Source of the DNA: Pseudoflavonifractor sp. MSJ-30
Lineage (GTDB): Bacteria; Bacillota; Clostridia; Oscillospirales; Oscillospiraceae
Assembly (NCBI RefSeq): GCF_018918045.1
Contig: NZ_JAHLPU010000018.1
Coordinates: forward strand, 1 to 64,000
Direction: 5' to 3'
DNA: 64,000 bases
The stretch's first letter is position 1, and every line of letters begins with the position of its first letter. Positions 33,675 through 42,135 of the stretch are shown one piece after another. Both the position numbers and the translations under genes were made by a program. The notes under the pieces were generated by a model that had not been told where the DNA came from, did no database searches, and saw only the letters and a list, made by a program, of their open reading frames with translations.

Positions 33675-34394
33675 TTAGTCCTCCTTAACGATGGTTCCGA
33701 TCTTCTCTCCGCATACAACGCGGAGAATGTTGCTGGGGTCAGCCAGGGCAAAGCAAACCAGGGTCATATGGTTGTCCATGGCCAGGGTCATTGCGGTGGT
33801 ATCCGTAGCCTTCAGATGGCGGGCCAGAACCTCGTCATAGGTCAGCTCGTCAAACTTGACGGCAGTGGGATCTGTGTTGGGGTCGGCGGAGTAAATGCCA
33901 TCCACGTTCTTTGCCATGAGGATGGCGTCCGCCTCAATCTCCACGCCCCGGAGCACGGCGCCGGTATCGGTAGAGAAATAGGGATTGCCCGTTCCGGCGG
34001 CGAAGAGGACCACTTTTCCCTCGTTCAGGTAGCGGTCAGCGGTATCCCGGGTGAAATACTCAGCAAACTTATTCATTTCCACAGCAGACAGCACCCGGGC
34101 AGGCACCCCGTGCTGCTCCAGTGCGTCGGCCATGGCGATGCAGTTCATAACGGTGGCCAGCATGCCCATAGCATCGCCGTGGGAGCGCTGCATCTTATCC
34201 GCGCCGTCCTTCACGCCCCGCCAGAAATTGCCGCCGCCGATGACCAGGCCAATCTGCACGCCATTTTCATGGCACTGCCTGATGGCTTCGCACACGGGAT
34301 GAATCACACTATAGTCCAGGCCCCGGTGCTGTTCGCCCGCCAGAGCCTCACCGCTGAGCTTCAGCAGGATACGCTTGTATTTGATTTGAGACAA
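33675..34394 (-). CDS. pyrH: UMP kinase
   Basis: 239 residues. Amino-acid-kinase-fold hexameric UMP kinase: KRILLKLSGEAL, GLVIGGGNFWRG, DALEQHGV, FAAGTGNPYFSTDTGA and KNVDGIYSADP. The start codon is TTG (MSQIK read from TTG TCT CAA), behind AAGGAG. First gene of the long operon to polC. The usual upstream rpsB-tsf pair is not present here; glnS is divergent instead. Confidence 0.97.
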   Translation of the reverse strand: MSQIKYKRILLKLSGEALAGEQHRGLDYSVIHPVCEAIRQCHENGVQIGLVIGGGNFWRGVKDGADKMQRSHGDAMGMLATVMNCIAMADALEQHGVPARVLSAVEMNKFAEYFTRDTADRYLNEGKVVLFAAGTGNPYFSTDTGAVLRGVEIEADAILMAKNVDGIYSADPNTDPTAVKFDELTYDEVLARHLKATDTTAMTLAMDNHMTLVCFALADPSNILRVVCGEKIGTIVKED

Positions 34395-34454
34395 ATCCGA
34401 TCACTCCTTCTCTTGCGTCCGCACCGGGGCACACCCCCGCACGGTATCGACTCT

Positions 34455-34483
34455 ATTTTAACGTACAAAGGGCAAATTGACAA
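34455..34483 (-). promoter_or_regulatory. sigma-A promoter of the pyrH-polC operon
   Basis: Minus strand TTGTCA (34478-34483), 17-base spacer, TAAAAT (34455-34460). The 60-base leader contains a GC-rich hairpin (GCGGGGGTG/CACCGGGGC-like) ahead of the ribosome site. Confidence 0.75.
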
Positions 34484-34555
34484 CCACTATTTTGTGAATT
34501 CTTTATTTTTTCCAAAAGATGTTCTTAAGGACGGCCGTATTTTCAAAATCTATTG

Positions 34556-34584
34556 TTGCAATCGGTACATAAATCGGTTATAAT
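34556..34584 (+). promoter_or_regulatory. sigma-A promoter of glnS
   Basis: TTGCAA (34556-34561), 17-base spacer, TATAAT (34579-34584), 37 bases before the ATG. The leader is too short for a T-box. Confidence 0.8.
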
Positions 34585-34620
34585 ACCCCATTATATAGCT
34601 TTAGAGAGGAAGTTTTCAAT

Positions 34621-36300
34621 ATGGCAGAGATTACGGAAAGCAAGAATTTCATTCATGCCTTTATTGAGGAGGATATTGCTCCCGGCGGCCAGTTTGCCGG
34701 GAAGACCGTGCATACCCGTTTCCCGCCGGAGCCCAACGGCTATCTGCACATCGGACACTGCAAGGCCCTGATTATTGACTTCGGCACTGCCGAGAAGTTC
34801 GGCGGTCTGTGCAACCTGCGTATGGATGACACCAATCCCACCAAAGAGGATGTGGAGTTCGTTCAGGCCATTCAGGACGATATCCACTGGCTGGGCTTTG
34901 ACTGGGGCGACCGGTTCTTTTATGGCTCCGATTACTTCGAAAAGGACTACGAGTACGCCGTGGAGCTCATCAAGAAGGGCCTGGCCTATGTCTGTGAGCT
35001 GACCCCCGAGCAGTTCAAGGAGTACCGGGGCGACCTGAATACCCCCGCCGTCTCCCCCTACCGGGACCGTCCCATTGAGGAGAGCCTGGATCTGTTTGCC
35101 CGGATGCGGGCCGGTGAGTTTGAGGACAACAAGTACACCCTCCGGGCCAAGATCGACCTGGCCTCCGGCAACTTCAACATGCGTGACCCGGTCATTTACC
35201 GCATCCGCCATATGCACCACCACCGTCAGGGCGACAAGTGGTGCATCTACCCCATGTACGACTTCGCCCACCCCATTCAGGACGCGCTGGAGGGCATTAC
35301 CCACTCCCTGTGCTCTCTGGAATTTGAGAACCACCGTCCCCTGTACAACTGGGTCGTGGAGCATGTGTCCGTGCCCAACCATCCCAGGCAGATCGAGTTC
35401 GCCCGGCTGGGCATCGACCATACGGTGCTATCCAAGCGGAAGCTCCGTGCTCTGGTGGAGAACGGCTATGTCTCCGGCTGGGACGATCCCCGGATGCCTA
35501 CCCTCTGCGGCCTGCGCCGCCGTGGCTACACCCCCGCCTCCATCCGCAACTTCTGTGACCGGGTTGGCGTGGCCAAGTCCCCCAACACCATTGAGTATGC
35601 CTTCCTGGAGCACTGCCTGCGGGAGGACCTGAACGAGACCGCCAAGCGGGTCATGACCGTGCTGGATCCCGTAAAGCTGACCATCACCAACTACCCCGAG
35701 GGCCAGAGCGAAACCTTCCAGGTGGAGAATAACCCCAACGACGCCGGGGCAGGCACCCGGGAGATCACCTTCTCCCGCAGCCTCTGGATCGAGCGGGATG
35801 ACTTCCTGGCCCAGCCTATTCCCAAGTACAAGCGTCTGTATCCCGATGGCCCCGAGTGCCGCCTGAAGGGTGCCTATGTCATCAAGTGCACCGGCTGCGT
35901 CACGGATGAAAACGGCAAGGTCACCGAGGTTCTGGCAACCTACGATCCCGACAGCAAGGGCGGCGACCCCGCCGACGGCCGGAAGATCAAGGGCGCGACT
36001 ATCCACTGGGTGGATGCTGAAACCTGCGTGGACTGCGAGGTCCGCCAGTACAGCAATCTCTTTGACGATCCCGATCCCGATGCCGCCGGAAAGGACTTCC
36101 TGGCCTGCCTGAACCCCCATTCTCTGGAGGTGCTGACCGGCTGCAAGGCAGAGGCCTCTCTGAGAAGCGCCAAGGCCCCCGAATCCTATCAGTTCATGCG
36201 TCTGGGCTACTTCTGCCCCGACAGCAAGGATTCTGCTCCGGACCACCTGGTCTTCAACCGCTCCGTCAGCCTGAAGGACAGCTTCAAGCCCGCAAAGTAA
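34621..36300 (+). CDS. glnS: glutaminyl-tRNA synthetase
   Basis: 559 residues. Class I synthetase charging tRNA-Gln. HIGH motif in PEPNGYLHIGHCKA (about 36-49) and the KMSKS counterpart VLSKRKL (about 269); the anticodon-binding beta-barrels follow, with the family-typical LWIERDDF and FNRSVSLKDS. Direct GlnRS is not universal in Firmicutes, many using GatCAB; its presence indicates direct charging here. Monocistronic. Confidence 0.97.
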   Translation: MAEITESKNFIHAFIEEDIAPGGQFAGKTVHTRFPPEPNGYLHIGHCKALIIDFGTAEKFGGLCNLRMDDTNPTKEDVEFVQAIQDDIHWLGFDWGDRFFYGSDYFEKDYEYAVELIKKGLAYVCELTPEQFKEYRGDLNTPAVSPYRDRPIEESLDLFARMRAGEFEDNKYTLRAKIDLASGNFNMRDPVIYRIRHMHHHRQGDKWCIYPMYDFAHPIQDALEGITHSLCSLEFENHRPLYNWVVEHVSVPNHPRQIEFARLGIDHTVLSKRKLRALVENGYVSGWDDPRMPTLCGLRRRGYTPASIRNFCDRVGVAKSPNTIEYAFLEHCLREDLNETAKRVMTVLDPVKLTITNYPEGQSETFQVENNPNDAGAGTREITFSRSLWIERDDFLAQPIPKYKRLYPDGPECRLKGAYVIKCTGCVTDENGKVTEVLATYDPDSKGGDPADGRKIKGATIHWVDAETCVDCEVRQYSNLFDDPDPDAAGKDFLACLNPHSLEVLTGCKAEASLRSAKAPESYQFMRLGYFCPDSKDSAPDHLVFNRSVSLKDSFKPAK

Positions 36301-36305
36301 AATGG

Positions 36306-36341
36306 ATCCCTCACAGCACCTCAAAGAATGCTGTGAGGGAT
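36306..36341 (+). terminator. terminator of glnS
   Basis: ATCCCTCACAGCA/TGCTGTGAGGGAT stem with a 10-base loop, then TCTCTT. The outer ten bases of the stem match the hairpin at 12727-12760. Confidence 0.75.
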
Positions 36342-36414
36342 TCTCTTACCATGCCATACTTGATATCTATGTTGTATTAGAAACAGATCCTTTGAACAGG
36401 AGGCGGAAGAGCAG

Positions 36415-37170
36415 ATGTTTGTCAGAGTTTTTGAGCAGAAAAGAAATGCATACTACAGATCTATGGTCTATGCCGTTCTCGGAAGTGGCCTGGAGCAGCA
36501 ATATATCGTTCTGAATCCTCATACGCATTGCTTTGAATTGGTGGATTATCTGGATGATCAGTCCCAGTCTCCGAGAGCCTTTGTTGATGTGATCCAGTCG
36601 GAATGCAGCGGTTTTCTGGCTTACCACGGTGCGCAGATGCTGAAATACAAGCATTTTTGTAAAACTAACGGATATGAATTTGCGGATATTCAGGATCTGA
36701 AAGGCTACTCCGAAGTCCTTGAAAACAGTGAATTTCTTGCCGACATCTTTGCCAATAAATGCGTCCCCTTTGAAACTTGCGAAATACCCGAAAAGGCATT
36801 TCCGGATGCAGCCCAGTGGAACTACATTCTCACGCAGGCGGACGGCGATGCCTTTATGAAACAGTTTTCCGGATTTCATGACAGCATTCTTGAGACAGTC
36901 CGCTATTGCGAGGACGGCCAGTCAGCCACAGCCTATGCGGTTTTTAAGAACTGCGAGTGGTCCGGCGCTGCGGAGCTGTGCTTTGAAGGCGTGCAGATGG
37001 TTAAAATAAAGCTCCCAGCACTGGCCTGCTTCAGAAACATTTTGGATGCCTCGCTTATTATTGAAAACGAAAGCGTATTCTGGGCCGACGCCAGCCTGAA
37101 AAAAGCAGACGAATCCTATGACGGCAGTTTTATCCGCGCACTGTGCCTCAAGTGGAGAAAAATCAGCTAA
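36415..37170 (+). CDS. uncharacterised HDS-motif protein
   Basis: 251 residues, no signal or membrane segment. The N-terminal half is unassigned (FELVDYLDDQSQSPRAF). The C-terminal half begins FSGFHDSILETVRYCED and continues with a strand and CFEGVQMVKIKL, the same HDS-x3-V-x-Y plus F-x-G-V plan as the 126-residue protein at 7242-7622. A/T-richer than neighbours. It may be an immunity-type or other stand-alone accessory protein; no function assigned. GGAGG precedes the start. Confidence 0.7.
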   Translation: MFVRVFEQKRNAYYRSMVYAVLGSGLEQQYIVLNPHTHCFELVDYLDDQSQSPRAFVDVIQSECSGFLAYHGAQMLKYKHFCKTNGYEFADIQDLKGYSEVLENSEFLADIFANKCVPFETCEIPEKAFPDAAQWNYILTQADGDAFMKQFSGFHDSILETVRYCEDGQSATAYAVFKNCEWSGAAELCFEGVQMVKIKLPALACFRNILDASLIIENESVFWADASLKKADESYDGSFIRALCLKWRKIS

Positions 37171-37177
37171 AGAAAAC

Positions 37178-37215
37178 CCGCTGCGGTCCCGAGGACGTTT
37201 CCGGGACTGCAGCGG
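37178..37215. terminator. bidirectional terminator between the 36415 gene and rex
   Basis: CGCTGC-g-GTCCCG / CGGGAC-t-GCAGCG stem with T-rich flanks on both strands (TCTTTTC on plus, TTTTCTTT on minus). Confidence 0.85.
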
Positions 37216-37226
37216 TCTTTTCAACG

Positions 37227-37871
37227 TTACTTTTTCTCTTCCTTGATGGCTGCCCGCAGGTGGACGGACAGGACGGCCAGGGAGGTGGCCATATTTTCGT
37301 TTTGCACCAGAATATTGGCCGGAACATCCAGATGGGTGGGGGCGAAGTTCCAGATGGCCTTGACGCCGCCGGCAATCAGCATATTGGCAACCTCCTGGGC
37401 GGCGGAGGCGGGCACGGTGATGATGCCCATAAGCACCTTATGGAGCCTGCAGTAGTGCTCCAGCTTGGTGATGGGGTAAATGGGCTGTCCGTCCTCGGTT
37501 TTCTCCATGGTGGGGGCCACATCGAAAGCCGCCTGGATGTTCAGGCCGTAAGCTTCAAATCCGGAGTAAGCCATCAGCGCAAGTCCCAGCTTACCCGCGC
37601 CGATCAGCACGGCGTCGGTGGTGTTGTCATAGCCCAAAAACTGCTCAATATCATCAATCAGTGCCTCCCGCTGGTAGCCGACCTTGGGGCGTCCGCCGTC
37701 AGAGACGATGGCCAGATCCTTGCGCACCTGCACCTCGCCCATATCCAGGGCGTTGGCCAGGGCTGTGGCGGAAATATTGGCAGGGGCCGTATCCGGCAGA
37801 CTCTTCAGATAGGCGAGATAACCGGGAAGCCTCTTCAGAACGGCTTTGGAAACCTTCGTATTCTGTTCCAT
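37227..37871 (-). CDS. rex: redox-sensing transcriptional repressor Rex
   Basis: 214 residues. N-terminal winged helix (RLPGYLAYLKSL, ISATALANALDMGEVQVRKDLA with the recognition helix) and C-terminal Rossmann NAD(H) domain (VLIGAGKLGLALMAY). It senses the NADH/NAD+ ratio and represses fermentative and redox genes when NADH is low. It has its own promoter, whose leader contains ATCGAT repeats that could be an operator. Confidence 0.96.
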   Translation of the reverse strand: MEQNTKVSKAVLKRLPGYLAYLKSLPDTAPANISATALANALDMGEVQVRKDLAIVSDGGRPKVGYQREALIDDIEQFLGYDNTTDAVLIGAGKLGLALMAYSGFEAYGLNIQAAFDVAPTMEKTEDGQPIYPITKLEHYCRLHKVLMGIITVPASAAQEVANMLIAGGVKAIWNFAPTHLDVPANILVQNENMATSLAVLSVHLRAAIKEEKK

Positions 37872-37889
37872 ATGAATCTTCGCTCCTTT

Positions 37890-37993
37890 TTTATCGATAT
37901 AATTTTTTATCGATTATACCATCTCAGGCAGTATTTTGCAAGGAGCAAATCCTATTAAATTTATCGATACATTTATAAGTATTTTTTTCGATT
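37890..37993. promoter_or_regulatory. repeated TTTATCGAT motifs and promoter of rex
   Basis: Minus-strand promoter TTGCAA (37936-37941), 17-base spacer, TATAAT (37913-37918). TTTATCGATA/T occurs at 37890-37899, 37906-37915 and 37960-37969, with TTTCGATT near 37986. The first two copies are a 16-base direct repeat lying over and just downstream of the -10 box, a suitable place for a repressor. Confidence 0.6.
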
Positions 37994-38004
37994 CATCTGC
38001 CGCG

Positions 38005-38709
38005 TCAGGCGCAGCTCATCTGCTTCTGGAATTCCCGGCGCAGCTTGCCAAGGATTCGCTTTTCCAGCCGGGAAATGTAGGATTGGGAGATGCCCAGGAG
38101 TTGGGCGATCTCCTTCTGGGTAAGCTCCTTCTGGCCATTCAAGCCGAAGCGCATGCCGATAAGCTGCCGTTCCCGGTCGTTCAGCTCCGTGAGGGCATGC
38201 CGCAGAGCTCCCATGTCCGCGTCAGCCTCCAGAGATGCGAAGATCTCATCCTCCCCGGTGCCCAGAATGTCCGACAGAAGCAGCTCGTTGCCATCCCCGT
38301 CCTGATTGATGGGTTCATCCAGAGAAACTTCCGCCTTCTGATTGGATATCTTCCGGATGTGCATGAGTATCTCGTTCTCAATGCAGCGGGAGGCATAGGT
38401 AGCCAGCTTGATATTCCGGTCTGCCCGGTAGGTCCCGATAGCCTTCATAAGCCCGATGGTACCGATGGAGATTAAATCCTCCAGATTCGTACCGGTATTC
38501 TCAAACCGCCGGGCGATGTAAACCACAAGCCGCAGATTATGTTCCACCAGAGTCTGCCGGGCGCTTTCCTCGCCCCGAGCCAGTGCTTCAATGGCATCGC
38601 GCTCGTCCTCCCCCTTCAGCGGGGCGGGCAGCACATCGCTGCCGCCGATGTAATAGAGAACCTGATCCTGCCGGGTGAAAAGCCTTGCGATTTTCCGGAG
38701 AAAATTCAT
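38005..38709 (-). CDS. sigE: RNA polymerase sporulation sigma factor SigE
   Basis: 234 residues. Sigma-70 family with region 2 (NLRLVVYIARRFENTG, LISIGTIGLMKAI) and region 4 (LTQKEIAQLLGISQSYISRLEKRIL). The first 25-30 residues (FLRKIARLFTRQDQVLYYIGGSDVLP) form a pro-sequence expected to be removed by SpoIIGA. It directs early mother-cell gene expression. It overlaps spoIIGA by ATGA. The sigG gene that often follows is absent; rex is next. Confidence 0.96.
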   Translation of the reverse strand: MNFLRKIARLFTRQDQVLYYIGGSDVLPAPLKGEDERDAIEALARGEESARQTLVEHNLRLVVYIARRFENTGTNLEDLISIGTIGLMKAIGTYRADRNIKLATYASRCIENEILMHIRKISNQKAEVSLDEPINQDGDGNELLLSDILGTGEDEIFASLEADADMGALRHALTELNDRERQLIGMRFGLNGQKELTQKEIAQLLGISQSYISRLEKRILGKLRREFQKQMSCA

Positions 38710-39470
38710 ACGCTGCCTCCTATCAGAGCCTGATATGCCGTGCCGCCTACCGAATTGGGCGCAAAGGCCACCACGCTTGGCCGCCGTTTGCCGCCCAGAA
38801 TTACATCTGTAACCTTCATACCCAGCAAAAACCCCTCTGCCTGTCCCACGCCGCGATATGGAATCAGCCGCAGGCCCGGAATACGTCTTTCTGTCAGTGC
38901 CTCCATGGGCTTTTCCAACTGTTCCGGCGTCAGCCCTGTCAGGGCGCGGCTGGCGTCCCGGTCGATGACCAGAACCCGTTCTCCGGTAATGGGGTCCGTC
39001 AGTGTGTTTCCTGTGTCACGGAGGGCTGTCAGATGGACGGTCGCGCCGTTTCTGGATATCTCCAACGGAACAAACTGTCCGCACCCCGCCCGGCCCCGCA
39101 GAAGGAAGGTGCAGGACGCCCACAGCAGTCCCGCGCAGAGCAGAAGCCTGCCGGGACTATTCTGCGCTGCCAGCTGGGCCATGCCCCCAAGCGAAAGGCT
39201 CAGCAGAAGGAACAGCCCGCCCTGCTGCCAGGCGCTTCTTCGCGGGCCGAAGGCTATAAGCGCCATCAGCCCCAGGAATACCAGTCTCCACAGCGTTCCT
39301 CCAAGAAAGGTGAATCCCGGAAACAGGCATGCTCCGGCATAAACTCCGCCCAGCGCCGCTGCCCCCAGCAGGAATCCCTGCCGCGCCGCGTTGCCGGAGA
39401 GCCTTGCGGAGGCATACAAAAGCAGATAATCTACCAGAAAATTGAAAAGTACAGTCAGATCCCAGTACAT
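38706..39470 (-). CDS. spoIIGA: sporulation sigma-E factor processing peptidase SpoIIGA
   Basis: 254 residues from the ATG at 39470, set by GGAAGGAGGG upstream and the typical N-terminus YWDLTVLFNFLVDYLLLYAS. Five membrane segments in the first half, then a cytoplasmic aspartic-protease domain with LRDTGN (Asp152). It cleaves pro-sigma-E after SpoIIR signalling from the forespore. A TATACT -10-like box lies at 39501-39506 on the minus strand with no good -35, as expected for a Spo0A-activated promoter, though no clear 0A box was found. Confidence 0.94.
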   Translation of the reverse strand: MYWDLTVLFNFLVDYLLLYASARLSGNAARQGFLLGAAALGGVYAGACLFPGFTFLGGTLWRLVFLGLMALIAFGPRRSAWQQGGLFLLLSLSLGGMAQLAAQNSPGRLLLCAGLLWASCTFLLRGRAGCGQFVPLEISRNGATVHLTALRDTGNTLTDPITGERVLVIDRDASRALTGLTPEQLEKPMEALTERRIPGLRLIPYRGVGQAEGFLLGMKVTDVILGGKRRPSVVAFAPNSVGGTAYQALIGGSV

Positions 39471-39637
39471 TGCGGCCCTCCTTCCCTGCTGCCTGGGGTC
39501 AGTATAGCCCTCCGGGGGACAAGAATGCCGTCGCAGCAGCGTAGGCTGTCCGGCGCAAGTTCCGCAAAGTCTCCCCCGCTTTCGGGCATTGTTCCGGAGA
39601 GACCGCAAAAGCCCACCGTTCTCAAGGGTATGAAAAG

Positions 39638-39658
39638 GGCGCCGCGAATCGCAGCGCC
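39638..39658 (-). terminator. terminator after the DUF951 gene
   Basis: GGCGC-c-GCG-aat-CGC-a-GCGCC stem followed on the minus strand by CTTTTC. It separates the rarA-DUF951 unit from spoIIGA. Confidence 0.65.
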
Positions 39659-39664
39659 TCGAAA

Positions 39665-39853
39665 CTATTCTTCTGTCTTCCGCTCCACACTGCGGATGTT
39701 CTTCTCCGCTTTGAAGCGGGGCGTCATCAGCTCATGGCCGCAGCCCAGACATTTCAGGCGGAAATCCGCCCCAGTGCGCAGAACCTGCCAGCGTTTTTCT
39801 CCGCAGGGATGGGCCTTTTTCATCGTCAGAACGTCTCCGACACGAATATCCAT
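39665..39853 (-). CDS. DUF951 family protein
   Basis: 62 residues. Small beta-rich protein with GDVLTMKKAHPCG, W, GADFRLKCLGCGH and the end PRFKAEKNIR. Three Cys and two His suggest metal binding, as in the family. Function unknown; widely conserved in Firmicutes, often near engD or parB. Here it follows rarA by 2 bases. Confidence 0.9.
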   Translation of the reverse strand: MDIRVGDVLTMKKAHPCGEKRWQVLRTGADFRLKCLGCGHELMTPRFKAEKNIRSVERKTEE

Positions 39854-39855
39854 GG

Positions 39856-41121
39856 TCAGACCTCCTTCTTGACGGCTTCCCAGTAGTGCTTTGCCGCCTG
39901 TTCCAGCTTATTCGGGCCATACTCATAATAATGCGTCCCCACCAGCTCATCGGGAAGATATTGCTGGGCCACCCAATGGTTGGGGTAGTCGTGGGGATAA
40001 AGATAGCCCTGGCTGCGCTCCTGGGTGAAGGTATCGGCATGGACATTCTGCAAATGCCGCGGAAAAGGTCCCGCCTTTCCCTTCTGCACATCCGCCAGAG
40101 CGGCATCCAAAGCCAGATGGCCGGAATTAGACTTGGGTGAAGTTGCCATCAGTACGGCGGCATCCCCCAGGGGGATTCTTGCTTCCGGCATTCCCAGCAT
40201 CAGGGCCATATCCACGCAGGACTTGACAATGGGAATGATCTGAGGGTAAGCAAGGCCCACATCCTCCGCGGCAGTAACCATAAGCCGGCGGCAGGCGGAC
40301 TGCATCTGTCCTGCCTCCAGAAGGCGCGCCAGATAGTGGCAGGCCGCGTCCGGGTCAGAACCCCGGATGGATTTTTGCAGGGCAGACAGCAGATCGTAGT
40401 GATTATCCCCGTCCCGGTCGGCCCGCATGGCGCTTTTCTGCGTCACGGCGGTGGCGTCCGCCATAGTCAGAGGCAGCTTGTTTCCCTGCGGCACCGCCGC
40501 GGAAAACAGAACCTCAATGGCGTTCATGGATTTGCGCAAATCGCCGCCGCTGGCCCCGGCAATGTAGTCAAGGACCCCATCTTCCGGCTGAGCCGTCAGG
40601 CCGGTACGCTTTTCCATAAAGGCTACCGCCCTGTCCACTGCCTTTCTCGCCGCTTCTCTGGTAATCTGCTTGAACTCAAACACCGTGGAGCGGCTTAAAA
40701 TAGCATTGAACACATAAAAATAGGGGTTCTCCGTGGTGGATGCAATCAGGGTGATTTTGCCGTTTTCGATGTACTCCAAAAGGGACTGCTGCTGTTTTTT
40801 GTTGAAGGACTGGATCTCGTCCAGATAAAGCAGTACGCCGTTGGGAGCCATGAAGGTATCCAGCTGGGCGGTGATCTCCCGGATATCCGCCGTGGAGGCG
40901 GTTGTGGCGTTGAGCTTATAGAGGGTCCGGTTGGTCTGCTTGGCGATGATATTGGCAACGGTGGTTTTTCCCGTGCCGCTGGGGCCGTAGAAGACCATAT
41001 TGGGGATCTTCCCGGATTCAATCAGGCGACGCAGCACAGCGCCCTTACCCAGAATATGTTCCTGCCCTACCACGTCATCCAGGGTTTCGGGCCGCAAAAG
41101 GTCGGCCAGGGGTTGGTACAT
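39856..41121 (-). CDS. rarA: replication-associated recombination protein A (RarA/MgsA)
   Basis: 421 residues. AAA+ clamp-loader-like ATPase acting at stalled forks. Walker A YGPSGTGKTT, Walker B YLDEIQSF, sensor-1 STTENP, sensor-2 GDLRKSMNAIE; the C-terminal tetramerisation domain (about 260-420) includes GLAYPQIIPIVKSC and YLYPHDYPNHWV. Full length. It is preceded by a hairpin at 41148-41173. Confidence 0.96.
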   Translation of the reverse strand: MYQPLADLLRPETLDDVVGQEHILGKGAVLRRLIESGKIPNMVFYGPSGTGKTTVANIIAKQTNRTLYKLNATTASTADIREITAQLDTFMAPNGVLLYLDEIQSFNKKQQQSLLEYIENGKITLIASTTENPYFYVFNAILSRSTVFEFKQITREAARKAVDRAVAFMEKRTGLTAQPEDGVLDYIAGASGGDLRKSMNAIEVLFSAAVPQGNKLPLTMADATAVTQKSAMRADRDGDNHYDLLSALQKSIRGSDPDAACHYLARLLEAGQMQSACRRLMVTAAEDVGLAYPQIIPIVKSCVDMALMLGMPEARIPLGDAAVLMATSPKSNSGHLALDAALADVQKGKAGPFPRHLQNVHADTFTQERSQGYLYPHDYPNHWVAQQYLPDELVGTHYYEYGPNKLEQAAKHYWEAVKKEV

Positions 41122-41147
41122 AGGCTACCTCCTTTCCAAAACGCTTT

Positions 41148-41173
41148 GAGGAGCGGTCTTCGGGCCGCTCCTC
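41148..41173 (-). terminator. hairpin between the CobW genes and rarA
   Basis: GAGGAGCGG/CCGCTCCTC stem, 8-base loop, directly after the 41182 stop. No T-run, so it may attenuate rather than end transcription into rarA. Confidence 0.5.
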
Positions 41174-41181
41174 TTAGAATG

Positions 41182-42132
41182 TTAAAACGTTGCCACATCC
41201 GGGTCGGCGGCTTCCGCGCCGGTTTCCACAGAGATAGCGGTCAGCACAGGGCCGATGTCTCCCTTGTACAGAGGATGCTTCTCCGCGCTGATTTTGGCGG
41301 TGACCCAGACCCAGGAGCGGGACTCCAGACTTCCGGCTCCCGTATACCGGCAGGGAATGCCGCAGAACTGGATGTCCTCCACGCAGCAGGTCATGACAAA
41401 CCGCCCCGGGGCAAACATACCGTTCTTATCCCGGCGGAGCATGGCCACCTGGCCCTTGAAGTGAACGGTTTTCCCATCGTACTTCTCCGGCTCCTCGGAA
41501 ACATCCCGGTACCAGAGGGCATAATCCTCGTCTTTGACCTCAATTACAGGCGCGTTGATGTCAAAGGGCAGCGGGTCTTCGATCTCATCGAACTTCGTGG
41601 TGCCGTCGGTATAGTCATAGAGAATATCAATGCGGCGATTGGCAGCTCTGGCCAGCTTGTGGAAGGGCATGACATCCTGACCGGGCGTCATGCGGTTGAA
41701 AACAACCATCTGCGCCCCCATGAGCTTGTCCATGACCAGATTGCGCATATTGGCATTGTAGGTCATAAAGGTAGTGGCGTCGGCAAACATGACCTCCTGG
41801 GCAATGGCCCAGTTGTCGGGGAAACGCATATAGAGGTCGCCCACCTGCTGCATGCCGTTGAGCTCGGCCACCACGCGCTCGGCCTTGTATTTCTTTTGCA
41901 GGGCTTTCAGCTCCTCGGTGGTCACGGTCTGCTGGTCCAGAACCTCCAGATAGACGTTCTTCTTGGGATAGGTGGAGAGGTCGTACTCCTCCTCCCCTTC
42001 CTCAAAGATCAGAACCAGCGTCCGCTCTCCGGCGTTGAACCGGGGGTCCTCCAGAGTCTCCTGGATGAACTTGGTTTTTCCGGAATCCAGAAAGCCCGTA
42101 AAAGCATAGACAGGGATTTGCTGCATGACCAT
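41182..42132 (-). CDS. CobW-type GTPase fused to a DUF1980-like domain
   Basis: 316 residues. N-terminal G3E P-loop domain with AFTGFLDSGKTKFIQE (Walker A) and a conserved NGMQQVGDLY region, but lacking the CxCC metal motif of CobW metallochaperones. From about residue 215 the sequence becomes OB-like, with FAPGRFVMTCCVEDIQFCGIPC, which matches the C-terminal domain of TIGR03943/DUF1980 proteins (key part FVMTCCVEDIQ). Partner permease genes usual for that family are not in the window. It starts 3 bases after the His-rich CobW gene; the two probably act together in metal handling. Confidence 0.75.
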   Translation of the reverse strand: MVMQQIPVYAFTGFLDSGKTKFIQETLEDPRFNAGERTLVLIFEEGEEEYDLSTYPKKNVYLEVLDQQTVTTEELKALQKKYKAERVVAELNGMQQVGDLYMRFPDNWAIAQEVMFADATTFMTYNANMRNLVMDKLMGAQMVVFNRMTPGQDVMPFHKLARAANRRIDILYDYTDGTTKFDEIEDPLPFDINAPVIEVKDEDYALWYRDVSEEPEKYDGKTVHFKGQVAMLRRDKNGMFAPGRFVMTCCVEDIQFCGIPCRYTGAGSLESRSWVWVTAKISAEKHPLYKGDIGPVLTAISVETGAEAADPDVATF

Positions 42133-42135
42133 GGC

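Noticed and set aside
34395-34620. Possible T-box or riboswitch before glnS or pyrH
   Set aside because: The glnS leader is under 40 bases and no T-box core was seen. The pyrH leader has only one GC-rich hairpin.
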